Shown: piece after piece, positions 5,606 through 8,015 of the stretch
Position numbering within the stretch: position 1 is the stretch's first letter
How the letters are laid out: each line of letters starts with the position of its first letter
Assembly (NCBI GenBank): GCA_023427545.1
Contig: JAEZBF010000413.1
Location: forward strand, 1-8,015
Reading direction: 5' to 3'
DNA: 8,015 nucleotides
From: Pseudomonadota bacterium
GTDB taxonomy: Bacteria > Pseudomonadota > Alphaproteobacteria > Rhizobiales > Devosiaceae
Program-made: the position numbers and the translations under genes
Notes under the pieces: model-generated
What the model saw: the letters and a program-made list of their open reading frames with translations, nothing else
The model's database searches: none
What the model was told of the DNA's origin: nothing

Positions 5606-7738
5606 ATGCGTAAGTTCCTGTCACTGCTGCAGCGATTCCAGCGAGACGAGCGCGGCGCCTTCCTCGCGCTCTTCGGCGTCCTTGCTGTGGTGCTGATCGC
5701 CATTTCCGGCGCCGTCGTTGATTACACCGCGATGGAGCAGGCCCGGACCCGTGCGCAGGTCGCCCTCGATGCAGCAGCGCTCGCACTCCAGCCCAAGATC
5801 TACGACAGCTCCTACGACATCAACGGGAAAGCCCGGGATCTCCTCGTCGATCGCGTCGGCGATACCCGCATTGCGTCCACCATCACCAATGTCGACAGGG
5901 ATACCACCAACGGCACGCTCACGCTGACGGCACGGCTCACCGTTCCAATGTCCTTCGTGTCGCTGATCGGAATCAACACGCTGAGCGTTCAGCTGACCTC
6001 CCAGGCCACGCGCGGCTCGAAGGACGTCGAGGTCTCGGTAGCCCTCGACATCACGACGTCGATGGCGGGAAGCAGCAGAATTGGCTCCCTGATCACCGCG
6101 ACCAACAGCCTGATCGACCTCGTCGTCAAGGACGTGCAGAGTCCCACGACCTCGAAAATGGCGCTCGTTCCCTACTCCAACGGCGTCAACGTCGGCGGCT
6201 ATGCCGACAAGGCCCGCGGCCCGGTAACCGGCTACACCAACATCACAGCTGCCAGCTGGCTCGACAACGGCGACGACTTCGTCATCTCGGCGATCACCAA
6301 GGCCAACCCCGCTCGCGTCACCACAACCACTTCGCATGGCCTGTCCACCGGCGACACGGTTTACATCTCCAACGTCGCGGGTGGAGGGTTCACCGCTCTT
6401 AACGGCCGCTCCTTCACGATCACGCGCGTCAGCAGCACGCAATTTTCCCTGAACAGCACCAGCAGTTCCAGCTACAGCGGCAGCTACACCGCGAGCAGCG
6501 GCGTCGTCACGACGTACACGAAGCGAGCGATTTCAGCGATCAGCAAGCAGAACCCCGGGCGCATCACCACCGCAGTGGCGCACGGCCTTTCCAACGGCGA
6601 TGCGGTCTATGTCACAGAGGTCGCGGGCGGCGGCTTCACCGCGCTGAACAACACCTGCTATTCCGTGACGGTCAACAGCACGACGCAGTTCAGCATCGGC
6701 ATCAGCACGTCGACGTACTGGGGCACCTATACCACCGGGACCGGGTTCATCCAGAAAGCCAGAACCGGCGAGTGCGAAGTGGTGGTCACCAGCGCAAGCC
6801 ATGGCCATGCAAACGGCGATGTCGTCTACATCAGCAATGTCAGTGGCATGACGCAGCTGAACGGCAACCTTTACGAGGTCTCGGAAAAGACGACCAACAC
6901 CTTCGTCCTTAAGGACAGCTACGGCCCAAGCATGAGCGCCTACACCTCGGGCGGGCGGTCCTACTGCACCAAGGTGGGCTGCTACTACTACTACTGGCCG
7001 AACGCGAGCTCGGGCGCGCGTTTGTCGACCATCAGTGAATGCGTAACCGAACGCGTGGCTTCCGAGCAGTATACGGATGCAGCACCGAGCACCGCATACG
7101 TAGGACGGATGTACCCGTCCCCCGGGGCCAGCCTTGGCACCTGCCCCTCGATTACGATCCAGCCGCTCACAGACGACAAGGCGACCCTGCATACGCTGGC
7201 CAATAGCCTCACCGTCTCGGGTTCGACCGCCGGTCAGGTCGGCCTGGCCTGGGCATGGTACATGCTCTCACCCAACTTCCTCTCGACCACTCCGGCCGGT
7301 GGCTTGGGTGCCAGTTGGCCATCGACCAGCCTGCCGGAGGACCCGGCGGTGAACCGCAACCTGATCAAGGTGGTGGTCCTGATGACCGACGGCGCCTTCA
7401 ACACCGGCTTCTGCAACGGCGTCATCAGCAGGAACTACGGCGTATTGGGGAACTCGGACAGCATCAACTGCGACGCAACGAACGGAAACCCCTTCACGCA
7501 GGCGACCTCGCTTTGCGACGCCATCAAGAACGGCGCCGACGGCGTGCGGGGAAACGCAGACGACATCATCCTCTACACGGTGGCATTCGACGTCGGCAGC
7601 GACGTGACCGCGACCAACTTCCTCGCCAGCTGCGCGACCGATTCCGCTCACGCCTACACCGCGTCGAACGGCGCGGACCTGTCGACGGTCTTCACCGAGA
7701 TCGGCACCCGCATCTCGGCGCTGCGCATCTCGCAATAG
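5606..7738 (+). CDS. TadG-like pilus/envelope protein with split VWA domain
   Basis: This 710-residue protein resembles TadG-type proteins of Flp/Tad pilus systems. Residues 1-18 are basic and probably cytoplasmic (RFQRDERGAF), about 19-38 form one transmembrane helix, and VDYTAMEQARTRAQVALDAAALA (39-61) is the typical TadE/TadG N-terminal segment. The VWA domain begins with VEVSVALDITTSM (141-153); D148, T150 and S152 fit the metal-site DxTxS. It resumes with TAGQVGLAWAWYMLSP (541-556) and VVVLMTDGAFNT (589-600), and ends with FTEIGTRISALRISQ. Between the two halves lie three FCCH-like repeats (about 227-452). All ten cysteines lie at or after residue 351, suggesting disulphides outside the cytoplasm. 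The ATG at 5606 has a weak ribosome-binding site. No other tad genes are visible nearby. The family call is firm; the exact function is unknown. Confidence 0.88.
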   Translation: MRKFLSLLQRFQRDERGAFLALFGVLAVVLIAISGAVVDYTAMEQARTRAQVALDAAALALQPKIYDSSYDINGKARDLLVDRVGDTRIASTITNVDRDTTNGTLTLTARLTVPMSFVSLIGINTLSVQLTSQATRGSKDVEVSVALDITTSMAGSSRIGSLITATNSLIDLVVKDVQSPTTSKMALVPYSNGVNVGGYADKARGPVTGYTNITAASWLDNGDDFVISAITKANPARVTTTTSHGLSTGDTVYISNVAGGGFTALNGRSFTITRVSSTQFSLNSTSSSSYSGSYTASSGVVTTYTKRAISAISKQNPGRITTAVAHGLSNGDAVYVTEVAGGGFTALNNTCYSVTVNSTTQFSIGISTSTYWGTYTTGTGFIQKARTGECEVVVTSASHGHANGDVVYISNVSGMTQLNGNLYEVSEKTTNTFVLKDSYGPSMSAYTSGGRSYCTKVGCYYYYWPNASSGARLSTISECVTERVASEQYTDAAPSTAYVGRMYPSPGASLGTCPSITIQPLTDDKATLHTLANSLTVSGSTAGQVGLAWAWYMLSPNFLSTTPAGGLGASWPSTSLPEDPAVNRNLIKVVVLMTDGAFNTGFCNGVISRNYGVLGNSDSINCDATNGNPFTQATSLCDAIKNGADGVRGNADDIILYTVAFDVGSDVTATNFLASCATDSAHAYTASNGADLSTVFTEIGTRISALRISQ
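6284..6961 (+). repeat. Three FCCH-like protein repeats within the VWA domain
   Basis: The cores are HGLSTGDTVYISNVAGGG (from residue 244), HGLSNGDAVYVTEVAGGG (from 326) and HGHANGDVVYISNVSGM (from 399). Each is followed by an LN turn and a TxxTxF strand (TQFS, TQFS, NTFV), so the repeat spacing is 82 and then 73 residues. This pattern is like the small beta-barrel that Pfam calls the ubiquitin-activating E1 FCCH domain, also found in bacterial and phage surface proteins. The DNA of repeats 1 and 2 differs mostly at synonymous positions in the conserved core, so this is an old, constrained duplication rather than a recent one. Domain identity is from memory of the pattern, not a search. Confidence 0.65.
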
Positions 7739-7752
7739 GCGGTGAAGCGACT

Positions 7753-7983
7753 CTAGCCGTTGTGGTGGGTCTGAACGAGGTGAAAGCGCTTGCCGCCGGG
7801 GAAGGCGGCAAGGGCGGCCCGCTGCTGCTCTTCGCTGATCCCAACGAACTCGACGTCGAGCGGGGCCTCAGGCCCATCGATGCGTCCGAGCTTGTGGATC
7901 TGGGGGTCTCGCGGGCGCAGGCGGAGACCGTGCGCGATCGCGGGCGGCACCCGCAACGACGAGAAGCTGTAGAGCTGGGCCAT
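7753..7983 (-). CDS. Conserved-looking hypothetical protein, 76 residues
   Basis: I do not recognise this family. The protein begins MAQLYSFSSLRVPPAIAHG, contains a charged middle (RLRPRDPQIHKLGRIDGPE), then a probable short beta-helix unit (LDVEFVGISEEQQRAALAAF) and ends QTHHNG. There is no signal peptide or transmembrane segment, so it is probably cytoplasmic. I chose the ATG at 7983 because AGGAGG (7990-7995 on the plus strand as CCTCCT) lies exactly six bases upstream; in-frame ATG at 7989 and TTG at 7998 would overlap that site. It converges on the TadG-like gene, with 14 bases between the two stop codons. The strong ribosome-binding site supports a real gene. Confidence 0.7.
   Translation of the reverse strand: MAQLYSFSSLRVPPAIAHGLRLRPRDPQIHKLGRIDGPEAPLDVEFVGISEEQQRAALAAFPGGKRFHLVQTHHNG
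7789..7812. other. 9-bp perfect hairpin near the 3' end of the 76-residue gene
   Basis: CTTGCCGCC (7789-7797) and GGCGGCAAG (7804-7812) form a perfect nine-pair stem with a six-base loop. It lies inside the coding sequence, encoding around AAFPGGK, and about 50 bases beyond the stop of the convergent TadG-like gene. There is no T-run on either side, so it is not a standard intrinsic terminator, but it could block read-through or protect the TadG-like mRNA 3' end. Confidence 0.35.
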
Positions 7984-8015
7984 GGACATCCTCCTCAACC
8001 CCCCGCTGCAATGAG

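Noticed and set aside
5606..5720. Prepilin peptidase cleavage site in the TadG-like N-terminus
   Set aside because: There is a glycine at residue 17, but no glutamate at +5 before the hydrophobic helix, so it looks like a membrane anchor rather than a processed pseudopilin.
5621..6442. 273-codon open frame antisense to the TadG-like gene
   Set aside because: It has no recognisable motif and shows shadow composition, while the plus-strand frame has a transmembrane helix and VWA motifs.

Overview
The window is GC-rich chromosomal DNA with strongly G/C-biased third codon positions, typical of an alphaproteobacterium. The best lineage evidence is the hisS-hisZ-hisG order, a short-form HisG that needs HisZ, a HisRS with the alphaproteobacterial motif-2 loop, a secreted YkuD L,D-transpeptidase of the type common in Hyphomicrobiales, and a TadG-like protein. 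A Devosia-like or related Hyphomicrobiales genome is my inference; no rRNA gene is present to confirm it.

Layout. Positions 24-3428 (minus strand) hold a compact operon, hisS then hisZ then hisG. It combines histidyl-tRNA synthetase, its catalytically retired paralogue HisZ, and HisG, the first enzyme of histidine synthesis, which HisZ regulates. hisZ and hisG overlap in a GTGA, and hisG has a strong Shine-Dalgarno inside the end of hisZ. Positions 3429-3825 are a 397-base gene-poor interval. It contains a conspicuous 28-base imperfect palindrome, a candidate 20-codon ORF with a strong ribosome-binding site, and a GC-rich hairpin. Positions 3826-4080 (plus) encode a small basic protein, possibly DUF1127-like. 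Its stop codon is interlocked with that of the convergent tag gene (minus, 4077-4733; 3-methyladenine DNA glycosylase I). A 101-base divergent intergenic region with two TAACCAT repeats separates tag from an exported L,D-transpeptidase (plus, 4835-5455). After two hairpins comes a 710-residue TadG-like membrane-anchored von Willebrand factor A (VWA) protein (plus, 5606-7738). The window ends with an unrecognised 76-residue protein on the minus strand (7753-7983).

How the genes relate. Only the his genes form a clear functional unit, linking histidine supply with tRNA-His charging. tag (DNA repair), the L,D-transpeptidase (3-3 cross-linking of peptidoglycan) and the TadG-like protein (envelope or pilus-associated) look like independent single-gene units.

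The most unusual item is the TadG-like protein: about three repeats resembling the beta-barrel 'FCCH' fold are inserted within its VWA domain. Other points of interest are a codon-usage island in the middle of hisS and the structured small-ORF region between hisS and the DUF1127-like gene. I saw no mobile element, CRISPR array, tRNA or rRNA gene.
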